This document shows, piece by piece, positions 15,877-24,228 of a stretch of DNA of 38,252 nt. The stretch is taken from assembly GCA_016280915.1 (NCBI GenBank), contig JAEEHQ010000126.1:1-38252 (forward strand), written 5' to 3'. The notes beneath the pieces were generated by a model. The model saw only the letters and a program-made list of their open reading frames with translations. It made no database searches and had not been told where the DNA came from. Numbering within the stretch: the stretch's first letter is position 1; each line of letters begins with the position of its first letter. Both the position numbers and the translations under genes were made by a program. The DNA comes from Bacteroidales bacterium. GTDB taxonomy: Bacteria > Bacteroidota > Bacteroidia > Bacteroidales > P3.

Positions 15877-17820
15877 ATGATACAAAAACATTATTTTATC
15901 AAATCTATTCTGTTCAAAAGAATCTTTCTTTTGGCCAGTTTTCTGTGCCTAGCAGGTGCTACCGCCTGGTCACAAGACACCCTCACCGTCTCTGGCACAC
16001 AGATACCCCCTTTCAAGGTTTATGACGGCACTATCCTTGCCGCTGCCACACCCGGCTCCCTCATGGGCGTGGCCGCTGACGACACCGTCTTTATTGCCGA
16101 GACCTACGCTTACTACGGCAGCGCGGTGGTCGGCATGAATAAACCTGTCATTATCAGCTACATTCTGGGTGGTCCTCAAGCCGAAGAATATGTAGTGAAA
16201 AACGACACCCTTTCTGCCAACATCGTGGTGCGTCCACTCGGCATTACAGGCATCCAGATTACCCCCAAGGTCTACGACCACAATATTGGGGCAAACCTCG
16301 ACTCGTTAGGTCACCTAACCAACGTTGTTGAAAGCGACTCCGGATTGGTCTTCGTCAACATTAGCTGCTCTTATGTTACTGGCAATGCCGGCTCTTTCAG
16401 CCCCGTGGCCATGCAGTATTCCATCTATGGCCCTGCCTCCTTCAACTACGCAGCACCCGCCAGCGACACTCTCTTTGGAATGGTTCTGCCGCGCACCATC
16501 TATGCTTCCGGTGTTCAGGCCGAATCCACTAAGGTATACGACGGCACCTCCGCCTTTGTTGTCACCAACCACGGCGTTATCGACCCCAACAATGTCCTCG
16601 CAGGCGACACCGTTTACCACACGGCTTTCGTCAACGCCCCCACTTCTAACCAAACCAATGGTTTCAGCACCCAACTCAATATCTCCTTCCATACCTATGG
16701 TCCTCAAGGAGGCAACTACGTCATTCTTGACACCGTCGACGTCCTATGGGGCAGCATTTCCAAACTCGCATTGTACATCACGGATCCCACCATCAGAACT
16801 ATTAAAGAGTATGACGGCACCAATATAGCCGAGGTTGTCACTCCTGCTATCCCGCTCAACCTTGTTGAGGGTGACAGCATTACCATCACCACCACCGCCA
16901 CCTATGACGATGCTGAAGTAGGCTTTGAAAAACCCATTACCATCCATCATGTCCTTTCTGGCCCCCAGGCACTCAACTATAGGGCTCCTGCAGATGCCGT
17001 CGTTACTGGATCCATCATCATGCCCACCGTTTTCGACACCACTTCTGGCAATGCCTTTCATTCAGTTGTCAATGGCTACTGTGAAGGCGACTCCGTCAAA
17101 CTGGCCTACCATCTGATTTCAGGCTACCCCGTTGCCTACAGCTTAGTTTTCTCCGACGAAGCCATTGCACAAGGTTTCCAAAATAGCACATGGACTCCCT
17201 GCACACCCACCGACTCTATCGTTTCATTTCCCGTGCCTGCCAATTGCGCTGGAGGTTCATACCAGGTTGCTATCACATTCACCAACCTTGCTTCTGTCAA
17301 CTCCACCACCTACACGGTTCCCTTCACCATCAACCTCACCAACAAATATCTCATTCAGGTCTTCGACGATGTGCTGAGCATCGACAACAGCGGCCTTATT
17401 GACAATCAGCCCGACCGTTTCACCAGCTACAAATGGTACCATAACGGCCAACTCATCAACGAGACCAAACCCTATCATCAAGAGAAAGGTGGACTTACCG
17501 GTACTTATCAAGTCATCGTCAATGCTGGCACGGCAGACGAGAATCTCATCTGCCCTTGGGATGAGAGCATGTACATCGTCACCACCCCCCTCCAAGTGGT
17601 CCACGTCAACCCCAGCCCTGTTGTCAATCAGGCTCAGGTGAAACTCCAAGGCGAGTTTGAGAGCGAGACCCACCTCCTCCGTGTATACAACAGCTATGGT
17701 ACACAGGTGCTCACCGCCACTTTCTCCGGCCGTGCCTACACCCTCGACATGAGCGCTCTGCCTCAGGGCACCTACCTCATCAATGTCGACGGTGCCACCG
17801 CTAAAACCATCAAACTCTAA
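15877..17820 (+). CDS. secreted YDG-repeat protein with T9SS-type C-terminus
   Basis: A 647-residue secreted protein. The N-terminus has a long positively charged signal peptide ending near W-S-Q (33). Four repeats of about 85-90 residues begin with K-V-Y-D-G or variants (Tyr49, Tyr133, Tyr221, Tyr312) and end in S/G-P-x-x-x-N-Y, the pattern of YDG domains found in large bacterial surface proteins. A further Ig-like region follows. The last 75 residues (V-N-P-S-P ... L-P-Q-G-T-Y-L-I-N-V) look like a T9SS sorting domain. It lies 54 nt before the OmpA-family gene and is likely co-transcribed with it. It is probably a cell-surface or matrix protein; binding partners are unknown. Confidence 0.8.
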   Translation: MIQKHYFIKSILFKRIFLLASFLCLAGATAWSQDTLTVSGTQIPPFKVYDGTILAAATPGSLMGVAADDTVFIAETYAYYGSAVVGMNKPVIISYILGGPQAEEYVVKNDTLSANIVVRPLGITGIQITPKVYDHNIGANLDSLGHLTNVVESDSGLVFVNISCSYVTGNAGSFSPVAMQYSIYGPASFNYAAPASDTLFGMVLPRTIYASGVQAESTKVYDGTSAFVVTNHGVIDPNNVLAGDTVYHTAFVNAPTSNQTNGFSTQLNISFHTYGPQGGNYVILDTVDVLWGSISKLALYITDPTIRTIKEYDGTNIAEVVTPAIPLNLVEGDSITITTTATYDDAEVGFEKPITIHHVLSGPQALNYRAPADAVVTGSIIMPTVFDTTSGNAFHSVVNGYCEGDSVKLAYHLISGYPVAYSLVFSDEAIAQGFQNSTWTPCTPTDSIVSFPVPANCAGGSYQVAITFTNLASVNSTTYTVPFTINLTNKYLIQVFDDVLSIDNSGLIDNQPDRFTSYKWYHNGQLINETKPYHQEKGGLTGTYQVIVNAGTADENLICPWDESMYIVTTPLQVVHVNPSPVVNQAQVKLQGEFESETHLLRVYNSYGTQVLTATFSGRAYTLDMSALPQGTYLINVDGATAKTIKL

Positions 17821-17874
17821 AAACCTAACCATGGCATCCCTTATCAACGGGGTGTCTTAAAAAAATAGATAATA

Positions 17875-19506
17875 ATGAAAAAAATAATAACATCACTCTT
17901 GCTGCTGGCCACCATGGCAACAGCTTCAGCTCAGTCCGTCGACCATATTTCCAATCTCCAGTTTAATTTGGGCGGCGGCATCCACAGCCTCCAGTACACT
18001 CCCGTTAACGGCGAACATGCTCTCGGTTTCGGCGGTCTTTTTGAGGCTCAGTATCAGCTTATGTTCAACCACTACATCGGACTTGCTCTCGGTGTTCAGG
18101 CAGGCTGCCTCAATGGCAATTCTACCTATGACTACACCATCGAGCAAACCGACGTGATGCTCCCCGGGGCTCTCTACATCGCCGACAGAGTCAACACCAA
18201 TTTCTATCATTGGAAAGAGAAACAATCCATTGTTCCTATCAGCGTCCCCTTGCAGCTGATTATCCGTGCCCCTATCAACTACAAGGCCGCCTTCCAAATG
18301 GGATTGGGTGCCACCCTTGACATGCCTGTCTATGGCAAATACCGTACCGTTAGCGGCCAATATACCCGCACCGCCTACATGGACAGAACCCATGTCACCT
18401 ATGGCGACGATATGAACGGGCACCTTCTGGGTGCCTTCGATGCCGGCAAAGAAGAGGGTGACCTCCAGCTGAAAAACCTCTATGTAGGACTCCTTGCCGA
18501 CTTAGGCTTTGTCTTCAACCTCTCCGAAGGTTCTGGCCTCTATATAGGTGCCTATGGCAACTATTCTCCCAGCAACATTTCCACCACTACTGGCAGCAAT
18601 GACCCTCTCTTCAACTACAATGTTGCCCAAGGCCTATATAACTATCCTGGCGTTTTCGCCTCCGACCGAACTGACAAGGTAAATCCCCTTGAAATCGGTA
18701 TTAAAATCGGTCTTCGTTTCGGCATGGGTAAAGATGTCGACTGGCGTGAGAAAGAGGCTGCCGACTTGGCTGCTGCTGCTCAAGCTCGTGCCGACTCCAT
18801 CGCTGCTGCCGAGGCTGCCGAAGCTGCCCGACTGGCTGCTGAGCTGAAAGCACGCGAAGAGGCTGCTGCCAAAGCCAAGGCCGAAGCTGAGGCCCGCGCA
18901 AAGGCTGAGGCCGACTCTCTGGCCGCTGCCCATGCTGCCGAACTGGCCAAGGCTAAAGCTGAGGCCGACAAGGCCAAAGCCGAGGCTGACAAAGCCAAAG
19001 CTGAAGCTGATTTAGCCAAGGCAAAGGCTGAAGCAGAAGCTCGTGCAAAGGCTGAGGCTGAGGCCCGCGCTAAAGCAGAGGCTGAGGCCCGCGCTAAAGC
19101 GGAAGCAGAAGCTCGCGCTCGCGCCAAGGCAGAACAGAAAGCCCGCGAGGAAGCCGCCTTCGTGGCTGGTTTCAGCGACACCGCCTATTTCGAGACCGGC
19201 AAGGACATGCCCATCTTCGGCCAACTCAACGAAGACTCTTGGGACAACCTGAAGGACATCATGGACAGACATCCTGAAATTGTGGTCACCGTTACTGGCT
19301 ACACCGACAATGTGGGCAACGATGTCTCCAACATGAATCTTTCTAAACGCCGTGCCGAAAACATCAAGAAGATGCTGGTAGGCAAAGGCATCTCCGCAAG
19401 CCGCATCAATGCATACGGCAGAGGTGAGAACAACCCCATTGCACCCAACACCACCAAGGAAGGCCGCGCTAAGAACCGCCGCATAGAAATCACTATTGGC
19501 AAGTAA
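17875..19506 (+). CDS. outer-membrane barrel with long helical spacer and OmpA domain
   Basis: A 543-residue envelope protein with a signal peptide ending at S-A-Q (20). Residues about 25-285 are a predicted beta-barrel (alternating aromatic strands, G-L-R-F-G-M). Residues about 289-428 are a nearly uninterrupted Ala/Lys/Glu/Arg helix made of K-A-E-A-E-A-R units. Residues 430-543 are an OmpA-like peptidoglycan-binding domain with G-Y-T-D-N-V-G, L-S-K-R-R-A and N-R-R-I-E-I. It probably anchors the outer membrane to the wall. The helix, about 140 residues, would span roughly 20 nm if continuous, much longer than usual linkers. Its DNA is internally repetitive (18880-19140). It follows the YDG-protein gene by 54 nt and ends at a strong terminator. 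Confidence 0.9.
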   Translation: MKKIITSLLLLATMATASAQSVDHISNLQFNLGGGIHSLQYTPVNGEHALGFGGLFEAQYQLMFNHYIGLALGVQAGCLNGNSTYDYTIEQTDVMLPGALYIADRVNTNFYHWKEKQSIVPISVPLQLIIRAPINYKAAFQMGLGATLDMPVYGKYRTVSGQYTRTAYMDRTHVTYGDDMNGHLLGAFDAGKEEGDLQLKNLYVGLLADLGFVFNLSEGSGLYIGAYGNYSPSNISTTTGSNDPLFNYNVAQGLYNYPGVFASDRTDKVNPLEIGIKIGLRFGMGKDVDWREKEAADLAAAAQARADSIAAAEAAEAARLAAELKAREEAAAKAKAEAEARAKAEADSLAAAHAAELAKAKAEADKAKAEADKAKAEADLAKAKAEAEARAKAEAEARAKAEAEARAKAEAEARARAKAEQKAREEAAFVAGFSDTAYFETGKDMPIFGQLNEDSWDNLKDIMDRHPEIVVTVTGYTDNVGNDVSNMNLSKRRAENIKKMLVGKGISASRINAYGRGENNPIAPNTTKEGRAKNRRIEITIGK

Positions 19507-19533
19507 GGCTCTTCTTGCGTAACCCTATAAAAT

Positions 19534-19572
19534 AGATTGCCGCGAAGAAAATACTCCGCGGCAATCTTTTTA
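19534..19572 (+). terminator. intrinsic terminator after the OmpA-family gene
   Basis: AGATTGCCGCG (19534-19544) pairs perfectly with CGCGGCAATCT (19557-19567), then TTTTT. On the minus strand it is also T-rich and may stop the converging CoA-transferase transcript. Confidence 0.88.
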
Positions 19573-19655
19573 TATTATAATCAACAAGAAGCGGTTGACT
19601 TATTGTCGACTTTGCCCCAATGGATTGATTCGGGGGAGAGCAGAAATAACAATCA

Positions 19656-19850
19656 AACCCAAATCGGTCATTAGGGTTTATGGCAGATTAGTATGTGTTT
19701 CGAGCAGATTGGTCACATCGCTGGCAAAGACATAGCGGGCTATGGCGAGACAGGATGTGGACAAGATGCCAGAAGAAATACTGAAATGCCATAAACAGAC
19801 CTATAAAAGTGAAATAGATTGAGAAATCGTCCTAATAACCAATTTGGGTT
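19656..19850 (+). mobile_element. MITE-like repeat, copy 2 (195 bp)
   Basis: The left end AACCCAAATCGGTCATTAGG and right end CCTAATAACCAATTTGGGTT are 20-bp inverted repeats with two mismatches. It shares the subterminal block and the inner GACATAGCGGGCTATGGC segment with copy 1. A CATCGCTGGC segment is shared with copy 4. Its last two bases (19849-19850) are part of the stop codon of the CoA-transferase gene. Confidence 0.85.
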
Positions 19851-21153
19851 AAATATTGATGGCCATGTAGTGGGGACCGAAACGCTCGAAGGCTGCCCTG
19901 TCAAGTTCTTCCTGAGCGCTGGGGTGTGCAACCTTAATGAGCAACTTGGCACGCTCCTGCAAGCTCTTGCCGTAGAGGTCGACAGCACCATTCTCTGTAA
20001 CGACGTAGTGGATATGGTTACGCGTAGTCACCACACCGGCACCCTCTGTCAGAGTGGGAGAAATCTTGCTGATACCCTTGGCCGTGATGGAAGGCATGGC
20101 AATAATAGCCTTGCCGCCCTCACTCAGGTTAGCACCGTCCACAAAGTCTATCTGGCCGCCCACGCCGCTGTAGAACTTCGTACCAATCGAGTCGGCGCAA
20201 ACCTGACCAGTAAGGTCAATCTGCAGAGCACTATTGATGGCGCAGACCTTGGGGTTCTTACCAATAACTTGGGGGTCATTGGAGTATTTCACATCGGTCA
20301 TATAGATGCCGGGGTTGTCATCAATAAAGTCATATAGCTCCTTGGTACCCATCAGGAAGGTACTGACAATACGGCCACGACGATAGCGTTTGTTCAAGCC
20401 GTTTACCACACCACTCTTGATGAGAGGCAGCAGGCCATCGCTAAACATCTCGGTGTGCACACCCAGGTTTTTGTGGTTGCCCAAACGAGCCAACACAGCA
20501 TTGGGAATAGCACCAATACCCATCTGCAGGCAGGCACCATCTTCTACAAGCTCTGCCACATATTCGCCAATCTTCAGGTCCACATCGTTGGGTTCGGCGG
20601 GTTTAGCCGGTGTCAGGGGAGTGTCATCCTCAACCCAGATGTCAACGACATCGGCAGGAATAATGGAGTTACCCCAAGCTCTAGGCACATTGGGATTCAT
20701 CACGGCAATAACAGTCTTTGCGCACTCCACAGCTGCCAAGGTAGCATCTACTGATGTGCCTAAAGAGACATAGCCATGCTTGTCTACAGGCGACACCTGA
20801 ATCATAGCCACATCACAGGGCAGCACACCGCTACGATAGAGTTTCTGGGTCTCACGCAGGAACACAGGAATATAGTCGGCCCAACCCGACTGTGTGTCCT
20901 TACGCACGTTGGCACCCACAAAGAAGGACTGTGTGAAGAAAACGCCGTTATACTTCTCATGCGTATACGGAGCGTCACCTTCGGTATGGAGGTGGTGGAT
21001 GCGTACATCCTTCAGCTCACCAGTGTCTCCACGGCGGGCCAAGGCTTCACCCAAAATAACGGGATAGGCAGAAACACTACTGAAATGGACATGATCGCCA
21101 CTCTTGACAACTTTCACGGCCTCATCAGCCGATACGAATTTGATTGGTTTCAT
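19849..21153 (-). CDS. acetyl-CoA hydrolase/transferase family CoA-transferase
   Basis: A 434-residue cytoplasmic enzyme that moves CoA between acyl-CoA and a carboxylate through a glutamyl-CoA intermediate. The catalytic Glu235 lies in G-V-H-T-E-M-F-S-D-G; G-I-G-A-I-P-N-A-V (212-220) and G-G-Q-I-D-F-V-D-G-A are also conserved. Size and motifs fit the 4-hydroxybutyrate / butyryl-CoA:acetate CoA-transferase group, which closes butyrate fermentation in Bacteroidales and clostridia; acetate and 4-hydroxybutyrate are both possible acceptors. It stands alone, with a promoter at 21284-21291 and a 16-bp palindrome in the leader. Its stop codon overlaps the end of MITE copy 2. With kce and the acyl-CoA dehydrogenase/Etf genes it suggests a butyrate-forming metabolism. 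Confidence 0.93.
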   Translation of the reverse strand: MKPIKFVSADEAVKVVKSGDHVHFSSVSAYPVILGEALARRGDTGELKDVRIHHLHTEGDAPYTHEKYNGVFFTQSFFVGANVRKDTQSGWADYIPVFLRETQKLYRSGVLPCDVAMIQVSPVDKHGYVSLGTSVDATLAAVECAKTVIAVMNPNVPRAWGNSIIPADVVDIWVEDDTPLTPAKPAEPNDVDLKIGEYVAELVEDGACLQMGIGAIPNAVLARLGNHKNLGVHTEMFSDGLLPLIKSGVVNGLNKRYRRGRIVSTFLMGTKELYDFIDDNPGIYMTDVKYSNDPQVIGKNPKVCAINSALQIDLTGQVCADSIGTKFYSGVGGQIDFVDGANLSEGGKAIIAMPSITAKGISKISPTLTEGAGVVTTRNHIHYVVTENGAVDLYGKSLQERAKLLIKVAHPSAQEELDRAAFERFGPHYMAINI

Positions 21154-21199
21154 AATAAATGTATATAATGTTACTATCTTAAATTACATTCTTTCTTTA

Positions 21200-21215
21200 C
21201 TTTGTGGCCACAAAG
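21200..21215. promoter_or_regulatory. perfect 16-bp palindrome in the CoA-transferase leader
   Basis: CTTTGTGGCCACAAAG is its own reverse complement. It lies 47 bases before the start codon and about 60 bases downstream of the predicted start of transcription. It may be an operator for a dimeric regulator or an RNA hairpin. Confidence 0.5.
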
Positions 21216-21283
21216 ATTGGTAAATAACATTATGCAATAAAAATCAATCACTTAGCAATAAACACTATCACATAACGGTTCAG

Positions 21284-21291
21284 CAAAGTTA
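21284..21291 (-). promoter_or_regulatory. -7 promoter element of the CoA-transferase
   Basis: TAACTTTG on the minus strand matches TAnnTTTG, 130 bases before the start codon. Confidence 0.6.
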
Positions 21292-21401
21292 CACAAATTT
21301 TCCAATATTCCCAAAAAAATTTAGAATTCACGCATCAATACAGTACCAACAATTGTCTATCAACTAAAAAAGAAAGCAGATTAGCGCAAAGAGCCAAGTA
21401 A

Positions 21402-21557
21402 CAATATGATTTCCATGAAGGTAGATTAGCCGAAAATGCTTCTCTTGGACAGGAAGTGGCTGTTTTTTACCTGGCTGATACTTGGCATGTTCTTGCTCAT
21501 GAAAAGATGAAATATCGAGGACTTAGCAAGAAGAATGCGAGGACATTGCGAGGATGA
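21402..21557 (+). pseudogene. possible gene remnant (51 codons, no start)
   Basis: Between the divergent CoA-transferase and lipoprotein genes one frame reads 51 codons to a TGA with protein-like composition: ...F-H-E-G-R-L-A-E-N-A-S-L-G-Q-E-V-A-V, then W-H-V-L-A-H-E-K-M-K-Y-R-G-L-S-K-K-N-A-R. A TAA stands directly before it and no good start is present. Another frame of the same DNA encodes a 24-residue hydrophobic peptide (21436-21510). I do not recognise either. It may be the eroded end of a lost gene. The rest of 21154-21809 holds the CoA-transferase leader, a solo MITE end and the next promoter. Confidence 0.3.
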
Positions 21558-21604
21558 GACGGATTTAGGCCTACCCTACCAATCATGTGGGTAATTTGTG
21601 ATTC

Positions 21605-21655
21605 AACCAAAATCGGCCGTTAGGGTTTATGCCAGATAAGTATTTGTTTCGAAGT
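21605..21655 (+). mobile_element. MITE-like repeat, solo left end (copy 3)
   Basis: AACCAAAATCGGCCGTTAGG is followed by GTTTATG-CAGAT-AG-TATTTGTTTCG, the left end and subterminal block of the family. Similarity then stops, and no right end is seen before the next promoter, so this is a truncated copy. Confidence 0.7.
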
Positions 21656-21774
21656 GATGCAGCTAATCATAATCGGGTGCTTTCTGTTGTCAATAACGCT
21701 TTTTCTCATCCATAGTTTTCTTGCATTTAGCCCCAATCGGTAAGAAATATTTTTGCCAATCCGCTCATCTTTTG

Positions 21775-21782
21775 TATCTTTG
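21775..21782 (+). promoter_or_regulatory. -7 promoter element of the lipoprotein pair
   Basis: TATCTTTG, 28 bases before the ATG at 21810. It excludes the in-frame codon at 21753 as the real start. Confidence 0.75.
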
Positions 21783-21809
21783 CAAAATAATTCAAGCATA
21801 TCCAGTCTC

Positions 21810-22637
21810 ATGAAAAAAACAACTATATTATTATATTTCACTTTCTTGCCGCTCATCTTCTGCATCTCATGCAAAAAGCAGCCCGTCTCTCCCAATACGC
21901 CTCCCCGTGTAGACTTTAAAGCCACCACCACCGAGTACACCAAGGGAGGCCCTAAGGTCTTTCTTACTGACTTCACCCCAATGTGGAAAGCCGGCGACCG
22001 TTTTCTTATTGTGGGTAGCGACCTCACCCCCCATCGCTGCTGGACAGCCAACGACAGCACCGACATGGCCTATTTCAAATACGACACTGTCCCTGCCGCC
22101 CCTGTCAGCGGTCCTTACACCGCCTTCTTCCCTACCGAGGTCTACCTATCCCCTACCCAAATTATCCTCCCCCCCTCTTACCAATCTGCCACTGGGGCCC
22201 TTACCAACGCCCCTATGTACGCTTCTTCCAACGACTCCAACCTCACCTTTTACAATCTCTGTGGCGTGGTGTGCCTCAACATACTTGGGGAGGAGGCCAA
22301 GATGCTTCAATACATAATTCTCAATGCCGACAAACGCATCCATGGCGTGTTTGACCTTGTGGAGAATCCCGACAACCCCTCTTGTCCGCAACTCACCTAT
22401 AATAACAGTGGTTCCACAAGCACCATTCTCACCCTGACCAATCCCGCACAGGGCGATGGCTATTTCTATATACCCATTCCCGCCGGCACCTACAACAGCC
22501 TCTCGATTTATCTTACCACTTACGAAAACTCCTATGCCAACGCCACCTTGGGCGATGGCTCTCCCATCACCATCAGACAGAACGCCATCTTCCCCTTCAC
22601 TATCGATAACCTCAGCTTCAGCGGGTCAGAAAAGTAA
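21810..22637 (+). CDS. fimbrillin-like lipoprotein, single-domain paralogue
   Basis: A 275-residue predicted surface lipoprotein. The signal peptide ends F-C-I-S-C, with the lipidated Cys at 21. The body carries K-V-F-L-T-D-F-T-P-M-W (49-59), D63 and L-T-F-Y-N-L-C-G-V-V, matching the N-terminal regions of the lipoproteins at 490 and 35621, but it stops where those continue into other domains. The start at 21810 is fixed by the promoter. It is followed 61 nt later by a second lipoprotein gene. It probably has a fimbrillin/Mfa-like beta fold exposed on the surface; the role is unknown. Confidence 0.82.
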   Translation: MKKTTILLYFTFLPLIFCISCKKQPVSPNTPPRVDFKATTTEYTKGGPKVFLTDFTPMWKAGDRFLIVGSDLTPHRCWTANDSTDMAYFKYDTVPAAPVSGPYTAFFPTEVYLSPTQIILPPSYQSATGALTNAPMYASSNDSNLTFYNLCGVVCLNILGEEAKMLQYIILNADKRIHGVFDLVENPDNPSCPQLTYNNSGSTSTILTLTNPAQGDGYFYIPIPAGTYNSLSIYLTTYENSYANATLGDGSPITIRQNAIFPFTIDNLSFSGSEK

Positions 22638-22698
22638 GTTTTCGACTCTTTGGTTCTTGCCACAATCATCTTAATTATAATTAATTATATTATACATC

Positions 22699-23607
22699 AT
22701 GGACAAAAGACATATCCTTGCCAAGTCAAACGCACAACACGGCACCTTCGCCATCATAATAACGGCCCTACTGACAGCCTTTCTAATTCTTATTTTAAAC
22801 ACCAGCTGCAGCAAAGCGGACGAGATAACACCCATCGCAACCAACACACCCGCCTCTCCCAACTATGCCCTGCTTGACTATCAGGACACTGCGCACATTG
22901 CATACGCCATGCGCACAGACCTCCTCGAATACAACAACATCTATTTTCAACTAAAAGGGGGTGGGCACCTCCTCCTATACAGTTTCAACCACCTGAATGC
23001 CGAAGAGCCATCCGACACCATCAAGCTGGTTACCCCTGAGAGTTTCGCAGAGAACCATCAGGGCGTGGTAGCCATCATGCAGAGCGGCCTCGACCCTTCT
23101 TTTCAAACTATCACCCGCGGTGAAGCTATCATCCATCATGCTGGCGACCAATACAATATCAACATACTCGGTGCCACAGAAAGTGGGTTAGGCTTCCGCA
23201 GTCAGTACACTGGCCCCATTCACGACCTTACCAGTTCCAACAACCAGGGCGGCATAGAGATTGGCGATGAGAGCATTTCTTTTCATTTAGGCATCCTTAG
23301 CCATGACGGGGACAACCTCACCTATCACCTTATTGGCAGCAATCCTTACACAGAATGCATCATCAAATCGAGTGTCGACATCGCTGGTAAAAAACTTCCC
23401 ATCTCCAACAATCCTATTGAGATTGAAAACGGAACAGCCGTCGGCTTTTACACCACCTTGCCCAATGGCCAGCATCACACAGCCACTTCTGGCACCATCC
23501 AATGCAGTTGCTACGGCAACATCTACACCCTAATTATCTCAGCAACATTCGCACAAGGCAGCACCACCGGTCATTTTACAGGCCCCATCTACATTGCTGG
23601 AAAATAA
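22699..23607 (+). CDS. lipoprotein of unknown function
   Basis: A 302-residue predicted lipoprotein. The hydrophobic segment (18-34) is followed by N-T-S-C, with lipidated Cys37. The positively charged part before it is longer than usual (about 16 residues), so a start a few codons downstream cannot be excluded, but no better ATG is present. The body is polar and rich in Asn, Thr, Ser, Gly and His, with strand-like patterns (H-L-L-L-Y-S-F-N; F-H-L-G-I-L-S-H). I recognise no family. It is probably co-transcribed with the fimbrillin-like gene 61 nt upstream and may be its partner on the surface. Confidence 0.75.
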   Translation: MDKRHILAKSNAQHGTFAIIITALLTAFLILILNTSCSKADEITPIATNTPASPNYALLDYQDTAHIAYAMRTDLLEYNNIYFQLKGGGHLLLYSFNHLNAEEPSDTIKLVTPESFAENHQGVVAIMQSGLDPSFQTITRGEAIIHHAGDQYNINILGATESGLGFRSQYTGPIHDLTSSNNQGGIEIGDESISFHLGILSHDGDNLTYHLIGSNPYTECIIKSSVDIAGKKLPISNNPIEIENGTAVGFYTTLPNGQHHTATSGTIQCSCYGNIYTLIISATFAQGSTTGHFTGPIYIAGK

Positions 23608-24163
23608 AAGAAACGCGCAAAACCACTATTCTTCTTTGCGCCTTGCCCTCTAAAGAAAAGAGAATCCATTTTACTGATTTACAATAAAAAAGAACAGGAC
23701 GAATAAATCGTCCTGTCCCCAATTAACCTTATTACACTATTACTATGATACCTGATCATCCAAATCAGATACATTGTTTAGTACAGCTTAATAGTCAAAA
23801 CTTGCAATTTTCTTTAAAAAAAATTGTCTGGTATTTTTTTTACTGCAATCTCTCTAATTGAAAGTAAAAAAATGGTCATTTTTGATGGGATTGTATAACG
23901 GTATATGCAGCTTTTTGGCACGGTCAAAGGGTACTTTGTGAAGAAAAAATACAACCAAGAAAATTATACAATAAATAAATAATAATTCCGTTTTTAAGGC
24001 GCAATTGATTTTAGTTGTAATTATTGTTCATTGAGAGGGGTGGCTTTCTGCCGCCCCTTTCTATTTTTTTATCACAATAAATACCAATAACTTACAATTA
24101 CATTTTCCCTTAGTACACTCTCCCCCAAAAAAACTACTAGTCCTGTAAGACTACACCTTATGC
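23608..24163. other. AT-rich spacer with two hairpins, no gene found
   Basis: About 550 bases without a supported reading frame or recognised RNA gene. ACAGGACGA (23694-23702) pairs with 23708-23716; on the minus strand it is followed by a T run, on the plus strand by CCCC. A second hairpin with T tail lies at 24036-24071. The stretch between them (23718-24035) has no -7 match that I can find and remains unexplained. Confidence 0.5.
24036..24071 (+). terminator. plus-strand terminator without an adjacent gene
   Basis: AGGGGTGGC (24036-24044) pairs with GCCGCCCCT (24050-24058), with one G-U pair, then a T-rich tail. The nearest plus-strand gene ends 430 bases upstream. Confidence 0.65.
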
Positions 24164-24206
24164 AAAAAAAAGAGGGTGCGACAGCACCACAGCTGTTCGC
24201 ACCCTC
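24164..24206 (-). terminator. intrinsic terminator of the outer-membrane protein gene
   Basis: On the minus strand GAGGGTGCGA pairs with TCGCACCCTC (24197-24206 with 24172-24181), extended by CAGC/GCTG, and ends in eight T. Confidence 0.9.
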
Positions 24207-24228
24207 ATAGATAGGTGGTAATTCTATA

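Noticed and set aside
12437-19506. One long operon from kce to the OmpA-family gene
   Set aside because: Strong terminators follow kce (13298-13352) and the deiminase gene (15762-15791), and a new -7 element precedes the YDG-protein gene.
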